In this document: positions 20,933-29,653 of the stretch, piece after piece
Layout of the letters: each line of letters begins with the position of its first letter
How positions within the stretch are numbered: the stretch's first letter is position 1
NCBI RefSeq assembly: GCF_029868385.1
Contig: NZ_JARWNX010000062.1
Coordinates: 124,001-188,000, forward strand
DNA length: 64,000 bases
From: Nocardia cyriacigeorgica
GTDB lineage: Bacteria > Actinomycetota > Actinomycetes > Mycobacteriales > Mycobacteriaceae
Reading direction: 5' to 3'
Position numbers and translations under genes: made by a program
Notes under the pieces: generated by a model
The model's input: only the letters and a program-made list of their open reading frames with translations
Told to the model about the DNA's origin: nothing
The model's database searches: none

Positions 20933-22612
20933 TCACCCCGCCGCGCGCGCGAGTGCGCGGCCCGGTGCCGCGGAACCGACCTCGCCGCGGGACACCACCT
21001 GTCCCGCGGCGAGTTCCAGATGGGTGCCGCGGAACCGCGACCGCATGCCACGGTCGTGGGTGACCACCACCAGGGCGCCCGGATAACCGTCGAGCGCTTC
21101 CTCGAGTTCTTCCACCAGGGCGGGCGCCAGGTGGTTGGTGGGTTCGTCGAGTAGCAGCAGGTCCACCGGGTCGGCGATCAGCCTGGCCAGATCGATGCGG
21201 CGGCGTTGACCGTAGGACAGCTCGCCGATTCGCCTGGTCAGCTCCTCGGGAGGGAACAGGCCGGTGCCGAGCAGTTCGGCCGCCGCGTCCTCGAGGTGGA
21301 TCGATCGCCCGGCCGCGTAGGCGTGCAGGACCGTCGAGCGCAGCGGCCACGGAGTGTGCTGCTGGCGCAGCAATCCCACCGGCCCACGGACCCGCACCGC
21401 ACCGTCCGGTGCGGTCAACTCGCCCGAGAGCAGCCGCAACAGTGTGGTCTTACCCGCGCCGTTGGGTCCGGTGATCAGCACCCGCTCCCCGGCGGCGATC
21501 GACAGCTGATCCACGCGGAGACGTTGTGGGACAACGACATCGCTGATCGTGGCGACCGGACCGTCGGCGTCGGTGACGCGGTCGAGCCGGGCGGTGAAGC
21601 GCAACGGCTCCGGTGGTTCGGCCACCGGATGCTCGGTCAGCCGCGCCACCCGTTCCTTGGCATTGCGGATACGGGATCGGGCGCCGTGGTCGCGGCCGCG
21701 CGCGCGGAACGGGCCCGCCGCGAACACCGCCAGCGGCAGTTTGCGCGGAATGGCGTCCAGCCGGACGACATTCGATTCGGCCAGTGCCCTGCTGCGCGCC
21801 AGTTCCGTGCGCCAGTGCAGGAAGTCGGCCTCCCACCGTCGGCGCTGGGCCGCTTTCGCCGCCAGGTAGCCCGCGTATCCGTCGCCGAAGCGCGCGATGG
21901 CGCCCGAGTCGACCTCGACGATCGTCGTGGTGATGCGTTCCAGGAACACTCGATCGTGGGTCACCGCGATCACCGTGCCGCGGTGGGCGAGCAGGCGCTG
22001 TTCCAACCATGCCACTGCCCGGTCGTCCAGATCGTTGGTCGGCTCGTCGAGCAGCAGCAGTTCCGGTGCGGCGGCCAGCGTCGCCGCCAGCGCCAACCGG
22101 GATCGTTGCCCACCGGATAGTGTGGCGAGGGTCCGGGTGCGGTCCAGGTCCGGCAGGCCGAGCCCGGCGAGGGCGATATCGACACGGCGGTCGGCGGCAT
22201 AGCCGCCGCGCAGTTCGAATCGCTGGACGAGTTCGCCGTAGTGGTCGAGCAGGCCCTGGGGCGATCCCGGTGCGGCGAGGGCGATTTCGGCCGCACGCAG
22301 CTCCGCCTCGAGGGCGCGGATATCGGCCAGCGCGTGGTCGATGGCGTCGGCGACGGTCGCTGAATCGGGCAGTTCGAGTGTTTGTGGCAGGTAGCCGATA
22401 CCTCCTGGAATGTGCACGGTGACCTCGCCGTTGTCGGGGGCTTCGCGTTCGGCGATCAACCGCAGCAGGGTCGATTTGCCGGACCCGTTGTCGCCGACGA
22501 TGCCGACGGTTTCGCCCGGCCGGATGGTGAGTGACGCCCGATCGAGCACGATCCGGTCGCTGTAGCGTTTCGTGATGTCGGTGAGGGTGATTTGACCAGC
22601 AGCAGTACGCAA
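20933..22612 (-). CDS. ABC-F family ATPase (ribosome-protection/translation type)
   Basis: 559 aa, two ATP-binding cassettes and no membrane segments, as in ABC-F proteins. Cassette 1: Walker A GDNGSGKST, signature LSGGQRSRL, Walker B LLLLDEPTNDLD. Cassette 2: Walker [10 protein letters not shown], signature LSYGQRRRI, Walker B LLLLDEPTNHLA. The inter-cassette linker is Arg-rich. Antibiotic-resistance ABC-Fs of actinomycetes have this layout; the antibiotic cannot be told, and a housekeeping translation factor is possible. The start is TTG 22612, with CAGGAGGACAACC just upstream and no other in-frame start. The 200-nt leader has a consensus promoter, a tiny upstream ORF and several hairpins, which suggests inducible attenuation. 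Confidence 0.88.
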   Translation of the reverse strand: MRTAAGQITLTDITKRYSDRIVLDRASLTIRPGETVGIVGDNGSGKSTLLRLIAEREAPDNGEVTVHIPGGIGYLPQTLELPDSATVADAIDHALADIRALEAELRAAEIALAAPGSPQGLLDHYGELVQRFELRGGYAADRRVDIALAGLGLPDLDRTRTLATLSGGQRSRLALAATLAAAPELLLLDEPTNDLDDRAVAWLEQRLLAHRGTVIAVTHDRVFLERITTTIVEVDSGAIARFGDGYAGYLAAKAAQRRRWEADFLHWRTELARSRALAESNVVRLDAIPRKLPLAVFAAGPFRARGRDHGARSRIRNAKERVARLTEHPVAEPPEPLRFTARLDRVTDADGPVATISDVVVPQRLRVDQLSIAAGERVLITGPNGAGKTTLLRLLSGELTAPDGAVRVRGPVGLLRQQHTPWPLRSTVLHAYAAGRSIHLEDAAAELLGTGLFPPEELTRRIGELSYGQRRRIDLARLIADPVDLLLLDEPTNHLAPALVEELEEALDGYPGALVVVTHDRGMRSRFRGTHLELAAGQVVSRGEVGSAAPGRALARAAG

Positions 22613-22750
22613 GGTTGTCCTCCTGTCCCGGCCGGAAGGCCGTGTTACCGGAACCCGCGCAGCACGACATCGGAGTAACCGAGGATGCGCGGGGATCGCA
22701 GGCGGAGCCGGGCTCGATATCCGAGCGGCGCTCGACGCGTGCGGAGCGGA

Positions 22751-22777
22751 TTACAGGAAGATCAACAAAGTACCCAT
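22751..22777 (-). CDS. Eight-residue leader peptide ORF (MGTLLIFL) ahead of the ABC-F gene
   Basis: ATG followed by seven hydrophobic codons and TAA, starting about 4-5 nt after the transcription start predicted from the promoter at 22788-22817, so nearly leaderless. It lies about 140 nt ahead of the ABC-F start. Downstream are GCTCG-GATAT-CGAGC, a GTTAC...GTAAC pairing, and CGGCC-TTCC-GGCCG next to the ribosome binding site. Short hydrophobic leader peptides whose stalled translation switches hairpins are known ahead of erm and ABC-F resistance genes. The function here is inferred. Confidence 0.5.
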   Translation of the reverse strand: MGTLLIFL

Positions 22778-22787
22778 GAGGTTGCCC

Positions 22788-22817
22788 AAGCTAGCGGCCG
22801 AATCCGCGGAGTGTCAA
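22788..22817 (-). promoter_or_regulatory. Sigma-A-type promoter of the ABC-F gene
   Basis: TTGACA, 18-bp spacer, TAGCTT reading leftward. The -35 hexamer contains the stop codon of the upstream transporter gene. Predicted start near 22782 gives a leader of about 170 nt. It is the most canonical promoter seen in this window. Confidence 0.7.
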
Positions 22818-23839
22818 GGGGTATTCTGCACGGCCGCGGCCAGGACCGCTTCTGTCTGCTGTTTGTCCTGCTCTTCGGCGTGCCGCCCCCACCGTTGGGC
22901 GATCACGGCGCAGGCGATCAGCTGGAGTTGATGGAACAGCATGAGCGGCAACACCATCAGCCCGATGTCGGTGCCGCCGAACAGCACCGCCGCCATGGGC
23001 AGGCCCGAGGCGAGGCTCTTCTTCGATCCGGCGAACAGGATCACGATCCGGTCCTCGCGCGGGAACCGGAACAGTCTGCCCGTCCACATCGCCACGCCCG
23101 CCACCACCGCGAACAGCGCCGCCGATACCGCGAGCAACACGAGAACGTCGCCGACACCGACCTTGTTCCAGATGTCTTCGCGCATACCGGCGCTGAACGC
23201 GGCGTAGACCACGAGCAGGATGGATCCGCGGTCGACCAGTTTGACCGGCCCCGCGTGCCGGGTGAGCCATTCACCGATCCAGGGGCGGGCGAGCTGGCCG
23301 AGCAGGAACGGCACCAGCAGTTGCGCCACGATCGCCACCGCGGCACCGGCGTCGATATGCGCCTCACCCGTCGTATGCATCAGCGCCACCACGAGCAGCG
23401 GAGTGAGGAAGACGCCGAGCAGATTCGAGAACGAGGCACTCACGATCGCGCCGCCGACATTGCCACGCGCGATGGAGGTGAACGCGATCGAGGACTGCAC
23501 CGTCGAGGGCACCAGACACAGGAACAGCACACCGGTGTAGAGCTGCTCGGACAGCACACCGGGCACCAGCACCCGCAGCGCCAGCCCGAGCAGGGGAAAC
23601 ACCACGAAGGTGATGGCCAGAACCACCGTATGCAACCGCCAGTGCTGCACGCCCTGCCACGCCTGCGCGGGCGACAGACGTGCACCGTAGATGAAGAACA
23701 GGGCCGCGATGGCGGCCTTGGTGGCCCAGTCCAGCACCACCGCTCCGGTTCCCGAAGCCGGAACGATCGTCGCGACGCCGACCATCGCGAAGATCGCGAG
23801 GACGAAACCATCGATCGAGAACCTGCTCAGCAACCGCAT
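22814..23839 (-). CDS. Bile acid:sodium symporter family (SBF-like) transporter
   Basis: 341-aa integral membrane protein with about ten hydrophobic helices. It has the SBF-like hallmark segments FFIYGARLSPAQAW, LCLVPSTVQSSIAFTSIARGN and FAGSKKSLASGLP. Such carriers move organic anions with sodium; the substrate is unknown. Start chosen at ATG 23839 because the longer frame to 23983 is hydrophilic and runs under the divergent regulator promoter, and because a -10-like TAATGT ends 7 nt before it (leaderless). It is divergent from a LysR gene that probably controls it. Confidence 0.8.
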   Translation of the reverse strand: MRLLSRFSIDGFVLAIFAMVGVATIVPASGTGAVVLDWATKAAIAALFFIYGARLSPAQAWQGVQHWRLHTVVLAITFVVFPLLGLALRVLVPGVLSEQLYTGVLFLCLVPSTVQSSIAFTSIARGNVGGAIVSASFSNLLGVFLTPLLVVALMHTTGEAHIDAGAAVAIVAQLLVPFLLGQLARPWIGEWLTRHAGPVKLVDRGSILLVVYAAFSAGMREDIWNKVGVGDVLVLLAVSAALFAVVAGVAMWTGRLFRFPREDRIVILFAGSKKSLASGLPMAAVLFGGTDIGLMVLPLMLFHQLQLIACAVIAQRWGRHAEEQDKQQTEAVLAAAVQNTP

Positions 23840-23879
23840 TGCAGCAACATTAGGTCGCGGCATCCCATCGAGGAATACG

Positions 23880-23914
23880 ATAGGTGCTATATCAGCTATA
23901 ACGAACTGCGATAG
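23880..23914. promoter_or_regulatory. ATAG/CTAT dyads between the SBF transporter and the LysR gene
   Basis: Perfect ATAG-GTG-CTAT palindrome at 23880-23890, followed by CTAT-N11-ATAG (23896-23914). T-N11-A-like dyads in a divergent promoter are typical LysR-family binding sites. The effector is unknown. Confidence 0.45.
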
Positions 23915-23924
23915 CGAGGTGGTC

Positions 23925-24785
23925 GTGTTCGATCCGGTCCTGCTGCGTAGTTTCGTGGCGGTCGAGCAGTACGGCGGATTCACCGCCGCCGCCCGTCAAC
24001 TCGGGTTGCGCCAGCCCACCGTCAGCGGGCACGTCGCCAAACTCGAGCGGGAACTCGGTCGCGAACTGTTCCTGCGCGATACGCATTCGGTCACGCTCAC
24101 CTCCGACGGCGCGGCCATGCTCGGCTTCGCCCGCGAGATCCTGGACGCGCAGAGCCGGGCCGCCCAGTACTTCGGCGGTGAGACCGTCACCGGGCGCATC
24201 CGCTTCGGCGTCTCCGAAGACCTGGTGGCCGAAACCCTGCCGGAGATCCTGCGCGACTTCCGCCGCGACTATCCACGCGTCGACCTGGACATGTCGGTCG
24301 GGCTCAGCGAAGAGATACACGCACGGCTGCGGCGCAACCATCTCGACCTCGCCTTCGTCAAACGCAGGCCGGGTGAACAGCACGGCAAGCTGGTCTTCAC
24401 CGACCGCCTGGTGTGGGTCGGACCACCCGGTGCCGCCGCACCCGCGCCCGGTGACCCGATACCGGTGGTCACCTATCTGCCACCGAGCCTGACCCGCGAC
24501 GCCGCGCTCGGCACCCTCGACCGCGCCGGGCTGGACCATCGCATCGCATGCACCACCAAAGGGCAGCTCGGCCTACGTGCGGCGGTGCTGGCCGGACTCG
24601 GGTTCGCGGTGCACAGCGAGAGCCTGCTGCCCGCCGACCTCTACCCGGTGCCCGGCCTCCCGAGTCCTGGCACCACCGAGTTCGTACTCATCAGCACCGC
24701 CCGCCGTGCCGCGTCCGCACCCGAGCGAGCACTCACCCGCGCGATCGTCGAGAACATCGATCGCCTACGGTTTCGGCGTAGATAG
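23925..24785 (+). CDS. LysR-family transcriptional regulator
   Basis: About 286 aa. N-terminal helix-turn-helix: FDPVLLRSFVAVEQYGGFTAAARQL and RQPTVSGHVAKLERELG would each continue the family pattern; only short pieces are quoted here as motifs FDPVLLRSF and QPTVSGHVAKLE. The effector domain begins at GRIRFGVSEDL. Start GTG at 23925 or 23919; no clear ribosome binding site, and the first gives the usual N-terminus for the family. Divergent from the SBF transporter with dyads between them, so local control is likely. Confidence 0.85.
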   Translation: MFDPVLLRSFVAVEQYGGFTAAARQLGLRQPTVSGHVAKLERELGRELFLRDTHSVTLTSDGAAMLGFAREILDAQSRAAQYFGGETVTGRIRFGVSEDLVAETLPEILRDFRRDYPRVDLDMSVGLSEEIHARLRRNHLDLAFVKRRPGEQHGKLVFTDRLVWVGPPGAAAPAPGDPIPVVTYLPPSLTRDAALGTLDRAGLDHRIACTTKGQLGLRAAVLAGLGFAVHSESLLPADLYPVPGLPSPGTTEFVLISTARRAASAPERALTRAIVENIDRLRFRRR

Positions 24786-24840
24786 GCGGGCACGCCATTC
24801 CGCGACAAGAGTTGACGATGTAAAACGTGGGTGTTTAGTT

Positions 24841-25614
24841 GTGTCGGTGGGTGTCGAGAAAGTGGCGGTGGTCACCGGCGCGACGTCGGGGATCGGCGCG
24901 GCGCTGTGTCGACGGCTGGTGACGGCCGGTGTCTGCGTGGTCGCCGCGGCCGACGACGCCGCCGGACTGCGTGAGCTGTCACGCGGGCTCGACGGCGCCA
25001 ACCGGTATACCCGGCTCGTCGACGTCACCGATGACGAGCGGGTCCGGCGCCTGCTCACCGGAACCGTCGCCGATCTGGGTCGGATCGACTATCTGTTCAA
25101 CAATGCCGATATCCGCGTCGACGGCGAATTCGAATCCTTCACCCGGCAGCAGTGGCACGATCTCGTCGACGTCAACATGTGGGGCGTCGTGCACGGCACC
25201 CGGCACGGCTACGCGCTGATGCGGGCGCAGGGGTTCGGTCATATCGTCAATACCGCCTCGGTGGCGGGGCTGGTGCCGACGGCCCGGTCGGTGGCGTATG
25301 CGATGACCCAGCACGCGGTGGTCGGGCTGACGACGTCGTTGCGGGCCGAGGCGGTGGGTACCGGGGTGCGGATCAGCGTCGCGGTACCGGGTGCGCTGTC
25401 GTCGCGCTCGACGGCGGTGACCGGGGCCGCGGCGAAGGTGCGCAAGCCCATCGACGTGATCAGCCCCGATCGGGCGGCGTGCGCCATCATGCGTGGTATG
25501 CGCCGCAATCAGCAGTACATCGTCGTTCCGCGGCACAGCCGGGCGATGATCGCGGCGTTCCGGTGGTTCCCGAATCTCCTCGGCGGTGTCCTGGCGCCGC
25601 AGCGCCGCGGCTGA
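24841..25614 (+). CDS. SDR-fold protein lacking the catalytic lysine
   Basis: 257-aa Rossmann protein of the short-chain dehydrogenase/reductase superfamily. The cofactor motif TGATSGIG is intact near residues 12-19. The usual NNAG is NNAD (87-90), and the active-site tetrad is altered: Ser140 and Tyr153 are present, but the expected Lys four residues after Tyr is Gln157 (YAMTQ). It may have lost dehydrogenase activity or use a different mechanism. GTG start at 24841, with GTG 24847 an alternative; TTGACG at 24812-24817 may be its -35. Neighbours give no pathway. Confidence 0.78.
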   Translation: MSVGVEKVAVVTGATSGIGAALCRRLVTAGVCVVAAADDAAGLRELSRGLDGANRYTRLVDVTDDERVRRLLTGTVADLGRIDYLFNNADIRVDGEFESFTRQQWHDLVDVNMWGVVHGTRHGYALMRAQGFGHIVNTASVAGLVPTARSVAYAMTQHAVVGLTTSLRAEAVGTGVRISVAVPGALSSRSTAVTGAAAKVRKPIDVISPDRAACAIMRGMRRNQQYIVVPRHSRAMIAAFRWFPNLLGGVLAPQRRG

Positions 25615-25622
25615 CCTCGCCC

Positions 25623-27740
25623 TCATCGGGCCGAGGAACGCGATAGATTCCAGCTGCGCCAGGTGTCGGCGGGCACGCGGTCGCGGATGGGATCGGCGAT
25701 GCCGACGCGCAGACTCTGCGGCAGCCGGTCGGTCGCGGGCAGGATATCGGTGGACAGACCCCGCAGATACTCCACGTCGAGGTCGTACCCGGCCTCCCAG
25801 CGGTCGATGTTCTTGTCCGCGACAAGGCGTTCCGGATCGAGGACCGCCAGCGCGAGCAAGGTCACCACCGCCGTGCCGACCGCCGCCCGGCCCAGCCGCC
25901 GGTGCCGCAATCGCAGCACCGCGACCAGCACCAGCAGATACACCGATCCGATCCACAACTCACAGGTCAGCACCAGCAGCCGGAGCACGGTGAACCCGTA
26001 GGCCTGCTGATAGGTCCACATCCGTGACAGTGCCGAGGCGACGATGATCAGCGACAGCACCGCGACCGCCGCCAGCAAGATCCGCAACCACAGCTGGTCC
26101 GGCGCCGAATCCCGTGCGGCCCAGCGCAGTACGACCGCGATCACCGCGAGCGTGAGGATGGTGACGGTGGACAGCTGCCAGAAGCCGCTGCGCGCGTATT
26201 CGGCGTAGGTGAGTCCCGCGGTGCGCTGGACGTGCTCGTCACCGCCGAACAGGGCGAGGAACTGTACGGTCACGAAGACCGCGAACAGTACCGTCAGCGC
26301 CGCGACGGGAAGCGCCCATTCGGTGCGATTCAGCCGTCTGCCGGTGGTGGGCGCGTCGGACGTGGCGCGCCGGGGCGGTCCGGCGATCACATACAGCGCA
26401 CCGACGGTGCCGAGTCCCGCGAGGACGAACATCAGGATCCACTGCGAGACGGCCGCGGAATCGATGGTCGGAACCAGGTTTTCGACCAGACGCGCGAAGG
26501 TCGCGTCGGCACTGCCGAGCAGCGGTACGAACACCGCGAGCAACAGCGCCGTGACCACCACCGACCCGGCCAGCCGCACCCCACGCGCTCGCCCCGGCAC
26601 CTGCACCCGCCGCATACCCGCGTAGACCCACGGCAGGCTCCGCATCGCCTCGATCGGCACCGCGATGAGGTCGTACCGCAATCCGAACACCGACCGCGGC
26701 CCCACCGCCGCCAACGACCCCGCCGCGACCGCCGCCAGCACACACAGCACGAACAACCATCCGGCGGCCCGGAACGTCCCCACCGCCACCAGCGCCGCCG
26801 CCAGCACCGTCCACCAGAGCCGACCACTCCCCCAACCTGCGAACGCTCCGTCCGGTTGTCCGCCCGAAGCTGTCTCGTCGTCCGCTCCGGCGGCGCGGTG
26901 CCCATTGCCCGGCGCCACGGAGTCGACCGTCGCACGGGCACTCTCGCCTGGTGTACCCGACGCCCGCTGCGACCGGCGGATGACGACCACGATCGCCGCC
27001 ACCACGACACCGGCGGCCAGGAGCCAGCCGATGCCGGGGCGGTCCGTGGGAATCAGCACGGCGGCGGCCGACCCCGAGATGACCGCCGCGGGCAGTAGCC
27101 CCACCGGATGGGCCACTCGCTGCCACTTGGGCGGCGGTTTCGGTGCGGCCATCGGCGGCATGGGCGATGCCGGGGATCGGACGTCCGGTGGTTGTGTTCG
27201 AAGCGCCCCCGCTGGTGGCGGGCGATGGGCCTGGGTGCCGGGTTTCGCCCACACGGACGCCGAGCTTGCGCCGGTAGCGGACTGCACATCCCCCGATCCC
27301 GCCGCCGCCTGTCCGTCCCCCGATTCCGCCCTCGCCTCTCCGGCGCTTTCGTCACCGGCAGCCAGGACCTCCGACTCGGCCGTCGGTGGGTCGCCCGACA
27401 CCACCTGGCCGTCCTTCGCCGCCGCCTCCCCGTCCGACGGTGGCGCACTCTCCGTTGCTGCCCGTTCGGCATCCTGCGCGCCAGACAGCGAAGCGCCCGA
27501 GTCGCCGGGACGCGAAGCATCCGGGTCGCCGGGACGCGAAGGGGCCGAGTCGCCAGGCATCGAAGCGTCCGAGTCGCCGGGACGCGAAGGGTCCTGGTCG
27601 CTGGACCCCGAAGCGTCGTGGTCTCCTCGCCGCGAAGTCGGTATCGCGCGCTGATCGGCATCGGCGATATCGCGCGGAGCAGGGCTTTCGGCCGCCGATC
27701 GCGGCGGTGTCGGTTCGGGCGAATCCGGTGTGGTCGGCAT
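25623..27740 (-). CDS. DUF4153/DUF4173-like multipass membrane protein with repetitive N-terminus
   Basis: 705 aa. Residues about 1-205 are hydrophilic, rich in Ser, Pro, Asp and Gly, and include an imperfect 8-residue tandem repeat (SRPGDSDA-like, about residues 41-80). The remainder has some 11-12 hydrophobic helices, with FRAAGWLFVLCVLAAV, QFLALFGGDEH and AGYDLDVEYLRGLS, the last resembling the C-terminal part of DUF4153/4173 proteins. No enzymatic motif. The ATG at 27740 follows AGGAGGGGACACCC. The two-component pair to the right is transcribed in the same direction, 70 nt upstream, so co-transcription is possible. Confidence 0.7.
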   Translation of the reverse strand: MPTTPDSPEPTPPRSAAESPAPRDIADADQRAIPTSRRGDHDASGSSDQDPSRPGDSDASMPGDSAPSRPGDPDASRPGDSGASLSGAQDAERAATESAPPSDGEAAAKDGQVVSGDPPTAESEVLAAGDESAGEARAESGDGQAAAGSGDVQSATGASSASVWAKPGTQAHRPPPAGALRTQPPDVRSPASPMPPMAAPKPPPKWQRVAHPVGLLPAAVISGSAAAVLIPTDRPGIGWLLAAGVVVAAIVVVIRRSQRASGTPGESARATVDSVAPGNGHRAAGADDETASGGQPDGAFAGWGSGRLWWTVLAAALVAVGTFRAAGWLFVLCVLAAVAAGSLAAVGPRSVFGLRYDLIAVPIEAMRSLPWVYAGMRRVQVPGRARGVRLAGSVVVTALLLAVFVPLLGSADATFARLVENLVPTIDSAAVSQWILMFVLAGLGTVGALYVIAGPPRRATSDAPTTGRRLNRTEWALPVAALTVLFAVFVTVQFLALFGGDEHVQRTAGLTYAEYARSGFWQLSTVTILTLAVIAVVLRWAARDSAPDQLWLRILLAAVAVLSLIIVASALSRMWTYQQAYGFTVLRLLVLTCELWIGSVYLLVLVAVLRLRHRRLGRAAVGTAVVTLLALAVLDPERLVADKNIDRWEAGYDLDVEYLRGLSTDILPATDRLPQSLRVGIADPIRDRVPADTWRSWNLSRSSAR
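27499..27618. repeat. 24-bp in-frame tandem repeat, five imperfect copies
   Basis: Units begin at 27499, 27523, 27547, 27571 and 27595, each close to gagtcgccgggacgcgaag followed by five variable bases. The last unit is diverged, and weaker copies flank both ends. It encodes the SRPGDSDA-type octapeptide repeat on the minus strand. Copy number may vary between strains by slippage. Confidence 0.85.
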
Positions 27741-27811
27741 GGGTGTCCCCTCCTGTGGGTGTGCGGGATCGCCCCGGGACCTGGTCGGCCCGGGGTGTCG
27801 TTCGGTGTGGG

Positions 27812-28879
27812 TCAGTGGCCGGGCAGGACCACTCGGATACGGGAGCCGGGGTCGGTGACGGCGATGGTGCCGCCGTGCAGGTCGACAACCCAGCGGGCGA
27901 TGGCGAGGCCGAGGCCGGTGCCGCCGCCGTCGGTGCGGCCGCCGCGGGTGAAGCGGTCGAAGATGTGGGCGCGGTCGGCGGGCGGGATGCCGGGGCCGTC
28001 GTCGCCGACATCGATGACGACGCGATCGGGTGCACCGCTGACCTCGATGCGCACCTCACCACCGGCGGGGCCGTGTCGTGCGGCATTGTCGAGCAGGTTG
28101 AGCAGCACTTGATGCAGCCGTGCACGGTCGGCGAACACGCACAGCGCGCCGGGGCGCACCGCGGTGCTGAACCGCACCCCACGGCCCAGCGCAGCGGTGG
28201 TGACCTCGGCTTCGGCCACCACCTCGGTCAACAGCGGCTCGATCGGGAAACTCTCGCGGTCCAGCGGAATCGCGCCCGCTTCGATACTCGACAGATCGAG
28301 CAGTTCGGTGACCAGCAGGCCGAGCCGTTCGGTCTGGGCCAATGCGGTGCGCAAGGTGCGCGGATCGGGTTCGGACACACCGTCGACGAGGTTCTCCAGC
28401 AGCGCGTTCAATGCCGTGACGGGTGTGCGCAGTTCATGGGAGACATTGGCGATGAGTTCGCGCCGCTGCCGGTCGGCGGCGGCGAGATCGGCGGCCATCT
28501 GGTTGAACGCCTCGGCCAGTTCACCGACCTCGTCGCGCGAACTCGCACGTACGCGTTTGCTGTAGTCACCGTGGGCCATGCCTTTGGCGGCCGCGGTCAT
28601 CTCCCGCAGCGGCCTGGTGATGCCGTGCGCCAGGAACTGCGAGGTGACCAGCGCGATCGCGGTGGCGGCGAGCGTAGTGCGCGGCGGTAGCCAGCCGATC
28701 TGCAACCGAAAGTACCCGAACGCCACGCCTGCCGCGCAGAGCATCAGCACGGCGAGCTTGAGTTTGATCGAGCGCACCGGGTCCAGCGGGCGTGGCAGCG
28801 TATCGGACACCCAGGTGGTCATCCGCCGCAATCGTCGCGCGAGACCCACCGTCGCCGGTGCCTGCGATGGCGCGCTCAT
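27812..28879 (-). CDS. Membrane sensor histidine kinase
   Basis: 355-aa kinase. Two hydrophobic segments (about 40-60 and 66-85) with almost no extracytoplasmic loop, a HAMP domain (about 86-140), the phosphoacceptor His148 in NVSHELRTP, then ATPase motifs LLDNAARHGP (N box), DDGPGIP (G1) and GGGTGLGLAI (G2). The very short sensory loop suggests it senses the membrane or an intramembrane partner. The ATG overlaps the stop of the response regulator, so the pair is translated together. Confidence 0.92.
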   Translation of the reverse strand: MSAPSQAPATVGLARRLRRMTTWVSDTLPRPLDPVRSIKLKLAVLMLCAAGVAFGYFRLQIGWLPPRTTLAATAIALVTSQFLAHGITRPLREMTAAAKGMAHGDYSKRVRASSRDEVGELAEAFNQMAADLAAADRQRRELIANVSHELRTPVTALNALLENLVDGVSEPDPRTLRTALAQTERLGLLVTELLDLSSIEAGAIPLDRESFPIEPLLTEVVAEAEVTTAALGRGVRFSTAVRPGALCVFADRARLHQVLLNLLDNAARHGPAGGEVRIEVSGAPDRVVIDVGDDGPGIPPADRAHIFDRFTRGGRTDGGGTGLGLAIARWVVDLHGGTIAVTDPGSRIRVVLPGH

Positions 28880-29568
28880 CGGGTCTGCCCGGCTTCCAGG
28901 GCGTAGCCGACGCCGTGCACGGTGCGAATGAGGTCGGCGCCCAGTTTGCGCCGCAGGGCTTTGATATGGCTGTCGACCGCGCGACTACCGGCCGCATCGG
29001 CCCAATCCCACACCTCTTCCAACAGACGTTCCCTGGCCAGCACCGCCCGTGGCCGCCGCGCCAGCCGCGCCAGCAGGTCGAACTCGAGCGGTGTGAGCTG
29101 GCTTTCGACACCTGCGCGCCATACCCGCCGCTCGTCCAGATCGATGCGCAGATCACCGACCAGGAGGGCGGTGCCGTCCTGACCGGCGGACCGTTCCGCC
29201 CGCCGCAACAGTGCATGTACGCGGGCGGTGAGAATCCGCAGCGAGAACGGCTTGGTGAGGTAGTCGTCCGCGCCGACACCGAGCCCGACCAGCTGATCGG
29301 TCTCCTCGGTCCGCGCGGTGAGCATGATGACCGGCACCGCGCGCCCGGCCTGGATGCGGCGACACACCTCGAGCCCGTCGAAGCCGGGCAGCATCACATC
29401 GAGCACGACCAGATCCGGTCGGCGGGCTTCCGCGGCGGCGACCGCGGCCGGACCGTCGTGGGCGAGTTCGACGACGAACCCCTCCGCGCGTAACCGGGCG
29501 CCGACCGATTCGGCGATGGTGATCTCGTCATCGACCACCAGAATCCTGCGCGCCGCACTGTGCTCCAT
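28876..29568 (-). CDS. OmpR/PhoB-family response regulator
   Basis: 230 aa: receiver domain (phosphoacceptor Asp57 in LVVLDVMLPG, conserved Lys in YLTKPFS) and C-terminal winged helix (LTPLEFDLLARLAR). Cognate of the overlapping histidine kinase. A -10-like TAATGT ends 7 nt upstream of the ATG with no ribosome binding site, so the transcript is probably leaderless. Target genes are unknown; the DUF4153-like membrane gene downstream is a candidate. Confidence 0.92.
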   Translation of the reverse strand: MEHSAARRILVVDDEITIAESVGARLRAEGFVVELAHDGPAAVAAAEARRPDLVVLDVMLPGFDGLEVCRRIQAGRAVPVIMLTARTEETDQLVGLGVGADDYLTKPFSLRILTARVHALLRRAERSAGQDGTALLVGDLRIDLDERRVWRAGVESQLTPLEFDLLARLARRPRAVLARERLLEEVWDWADAAGSRAVDSHIKALRRKLGADLIRTVHGVGYALEAGQTR

Positions 29569-29653
29569 GCGGGGTACATTAGCCAGCGGCTGTGGAGAGA
29601 TCCGGGGCCAATTGTGGAGATTCGGTGAGCGCTACGACGAGATCCCGACCGGT

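Noticed and set aside
24577-24840. Extension of the SDR gene into the LysR gene
   Set aside because: The SDR nucleotide-binding motif begins 11 residues after the GTG at 24841; the extra 88 codons are an out-of-frame read of the LysR 3' end.
27499-27618. CRISPR-like array
   Set aside because: The repeats are contiguous with no spacers, have a 24-bp period in frame with a coding sequence, and encode a degenerate octapeptide.
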